Source of the DNA: Sphagnum compactum
Taxonomy: Eukaryota > Bryophyta > Sphagnopsida > Sphagnales
Assembly: GCA_965153455.1 (NCBI GenBank)
Contig: OZ234498.1
Location: forward strand, 19,344,001 to 19,408,000
Length of the DNA stretch: 64,000 bases
Direction: 5' to 3'
Shown here: one piece after another, positions 61,804 through 64,000 of the stretch
Layout of the letters: the number at the start of each line of letters is the position of its first letter
Numbering within the stretch: position 1 is the first letter of the stretch
The notes under the pieces: model-generated
What the model saw: only the letters and a program-made list of their open reading frames with translations
What the model was told of the DNA's origin: nothing
The model's database searches: none
Position numbers and translations under genes: made by a program

Positions 61804-62010
61804 CTTACCTCTACCAATTGGAATTTTGGGGTTTCGTTGCAATACTTATACCTGTACTTACCTTAACCAACTGGAATTTTGGAGCTTTGTTGCAATACCT
61901 ACACCCATACTTACCTTTACCAATTGGATTTTGGGGCTTTGTTGTAATACCTACACCCATACTTGCCTCTACCAACTGGGATTTTTGGGCCTAGTTACAA
62001 TACCTACATT
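61804..62010 (+). repeat. Four tandem 53-bp repeats with inverted core
   Basis: Units start CTTACCT(C/T)(T/A)ACCAA at 61804, 61857, 61910 and 61962. Each ends TTGCAATACCTACACCCATA, which is close to the reverse complement of the GTGGGTATTGCA core of the neighbouring arrays. Confidence 0.85.
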
Positions 62011-62228
62011 TAACACTATATTATCACTATCCTTGTGTTTTTGCATTTCACACTTTTTGTGCTTATTACTTAGAAACAATAATAACTTTTGTGCCACATT
62101 AGACTTCATGTGTGTGTTGAATACATGATGTTCAAAGAATTTGGGCTATGGTTTCCTCCATACAAAATTGATTCTAAAACAAAATTCTTAGTGCCAATGC
62201 CAACAATCTTGATTAATAATTGAGACAT

Positions 62229-64000
62229 TTATTCATGACATCGTTTAGTACGTACATTTGTGTGATTGAGCATTGTTTCATGCCAATTTTTGAACTGTTT
62301 GACATTGTTTCCCAATCCATCTTCTACGCGGTGTAACACCAATCTTGGGAATGAAATTGCATTTGCCTTTGTGAGGTGTATGTTACCAATATTACATGCT
62401 AATACTCTCATGTGTGAGGTGGCATGTTCACAAAATGTCACATTGCCTTCTTTACATTCATTTGTGATCTCTTACATTATAGTGACCAATTGTGCAAGAA
62501 CCCTTTTCATTGGGGTAGATGAATTTATTGTGTCATTAAACCCTACAATGGCACCCATAGGGAGATAATTTTGCTCCATGTTCATGAGCCCATCAAATTC
62601 CACGATCCCCTCATCACCTTCAAGATGTTCATCTTCGTCATCATCATTGGACTCCATATCATCTGGAATATGTTGTGGGTTCGCAAACATGTGGCCCAAC
62701 CCTCCATGATGTGATCCATACCATGTTCCACAGTATGAATGATATTTTCTTGAAAAATGTCTATGCATGTGAGAATGACCACAATTTGGTGTTTACACAT
62801 GTTCCCTCACAATGCCCATTCACATGTGCAACAAAATATTTTGATGAATGGGAATTTCATTGTGTAAATAACATTGGGAAGGTGTTGGCTCCATACGCCC
62901 CAAGCTCCATCACTTTCAAGGGTTGGTTGGTACACATGGGTGAGTGGAATAAAGGCTGCCTTTTCCACACTTCGTGTAATAATGGCCTCCATAACCTTGT
63001 TTCTTATGAAACCCCTTTTCTTCATTTCCAATGTGTGCATGTAGTGGCATGCAATGGTTGTTGTTAATCGCCATACCAACCAATCAATCCTACGCCCTCT
63101 AAAACCTTTTGTGTTAAGAGCAAGCCAATGTTTCAACGCACCATGATATGATTCAATGTTCGCTTGGGTGTCTTGGTTGGAATGGGGCACTTTTTGAACA
63201 CCCACCATCCATAATTTTGCAAACATAAACACAATGCACAAGGATGAATAACATTATTACAAAAGAATTTTGGATACTAAACCATGATAAATTTTATCAC
63301 TTACCAAACTGATGGTCATAAGTCCAGAAATAATTTGTCCACGCATCACCAAGCCTGTGTTTATGAAGGCTTTCTCTCATAACAACCCTCCCACGCTCTT
63401 TGAAGTCATCAATTGTTTCTCCATGATTGATGGACATGTACATCACATCATGGAGGTCTTGGGGGATTCTTGATTAAGGAAATAAACACAAAGTAGGTAC
63501 TAGGTATAGAACTAATCGTAATGCCTTCAATTCTTGAGGTGCATCATCAATGAAAAAACATGATGGTTTCCAATGTGGCATGTGCGATAATATCTTATCT
63601 TTTAATGGTTTCAACCATTTGATCAAATCCTGAACTGTATGTCTATTTGTAATGATCCAGGCTAAAGGGACACCCGTGTGATGATCATCAAACCCCATCA
63701 AGGTGAATAGATGGAATTTCATGTCATTTGTGCCAAATGTGGCATTCATAGAAATGGCACCATTATGACCATATGATAGCATGGATTCACATTGAGTTGG
63801 TGTTTGAATACCTATGGTGAATGGGACTTGAATCCCATTGATTTCACCAACATCTTGGAAAAAGAACACATCTTTCGGACGTTGGAGAGCCCAAGACCGA
63901 ATTGAAATTGCAGGGTTAGTGTGTAAACGTCAACTCCCTTTCTTATGTTTCCGATCCAAATAGGCAATGTTTTGAAGCCGAATGAAATCATCTCGTGTCA
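62229..64000 (-). pseudogene. MULE transposase with SWIM zinc finger, pseudogene, runs off right edge
   Basis: Read from the right on the minus strand. At 63869-63477: HNGAISMNATFGTNDMKFHL (the SMDATFGT-type first catalytic box), GVPLAWIITNR, and CFFIDDAPQE (second Asp). Then LHDVMYMSINHGETIDDFKE (about 63455) and a candidate GTAAGT donor near 63305. At 63241-62810: KVPHSNQDTQANIESYHGAL, the family's conserved NxxxExxH-type block around the third acidic residue, RRIDWLVWRL and RGFIRNKV. The SWIM finger follows as CCTCEWAL, a TGA at 62809-62807, then GNMCKHQ. After a frameshift near 62760 an acidic tail (DDDEDEHLEGDEG) leads to 62229. In the family the protein excises and inserts the element. 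The first catalytic Asp is Asn here (codon 63746-63744). Confidence 0.8.

Noticed and set aside
61730-62128. 132-codon open frame over the 53-bp array
   Set aside because: The period of 53 is not divisible by three, so repeats are read in shifting frames; it is a by-product of the array.

Overview
The window looks like nuclear DNA from a land plant with a large, repeat-rich genome. It is AT-rich, its one clean gene has short GT-AG introns, and almost everything else is decayed transposable-element sequence. Several element fragments (a reverse transcriptase, two SWIM/MULE-like genes, a C2H2 repeat gene) resemble families I associate from memory with non-seed plants such as mosses, lycophytes and ferns. 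That placement is an impression, not a search result. I see no prokaryotic operons, CRISPR arrays, rRNA or convincing tRNA genes.

The only gene I would call intact is at 50.19-51.91 kb, plus strand. It has three exons and encodes a 397-residue 2-oxoglutarate/Fe(II) dioxygenase of the plant DOXC/gibberellin-oxidase type, with the HxD...H and RxS residues present. It sits in a GC-richer island, with a G-rich tract and a GACA microsatellite just downstream.

The rest from left to right: a LINE-type reverse transcriptase pseudogene (1-1.24 kb, minus); foldback and MITE-like repeats (2.5-5.5 kb); a 1.7-kb imperfect palindrome (8.55-10.24 kb); a 42-bp minisatellite (13.2-13.9 kb); a coiled-coil plus RING-like pseudogene (14.9-16.6 kb); a MULE-like pseudogene split by a small CACTA-type insertion (17.6-20.3 kb) and a SWIM-like fragment (21.2 kb); a tandem array of about 150-bp units (22.4-23.0 kb); a hAT transposase pseudogene (27.6-29.7 kb, minus); a 75-bp array (33.25 kb); a LINE 3' fragment interrupted by a second copy of the CACTA-type MITE (35.5-36.4 kb); and a complete non-autonomous CACTA element with TTA target duplication (41.05-43.41 kb). 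Then come a small hAT-like MITE (47.0-47.6 kb), a Ty1/copia RNase H fragment (55.5-55.85 kb, minus), a hairpin-forming minisatellite (55.9-56.8 kb), a C2H2 zinc-finger pseudogene with a 36-bp coding repeat (56.9-58.5 kb), opposed arrays of a shared short motif (58.8-62.0 kb), and a MULE transposase pseudogene running off the right edge (62.2-64.0 kb, minus).

The elements record a layered history. Small CACTA-type insertions sit inside the coding sequence of older elements, so their target duplications and the original reading frame can be read directly. Many inactivating changes, including loss of a catalytic Asp in both the reverse transcriptase and the MULE transposase, are C-to-T/G-to-A changes relative to the motif expected, as expected for long-methylated, silenced elements.
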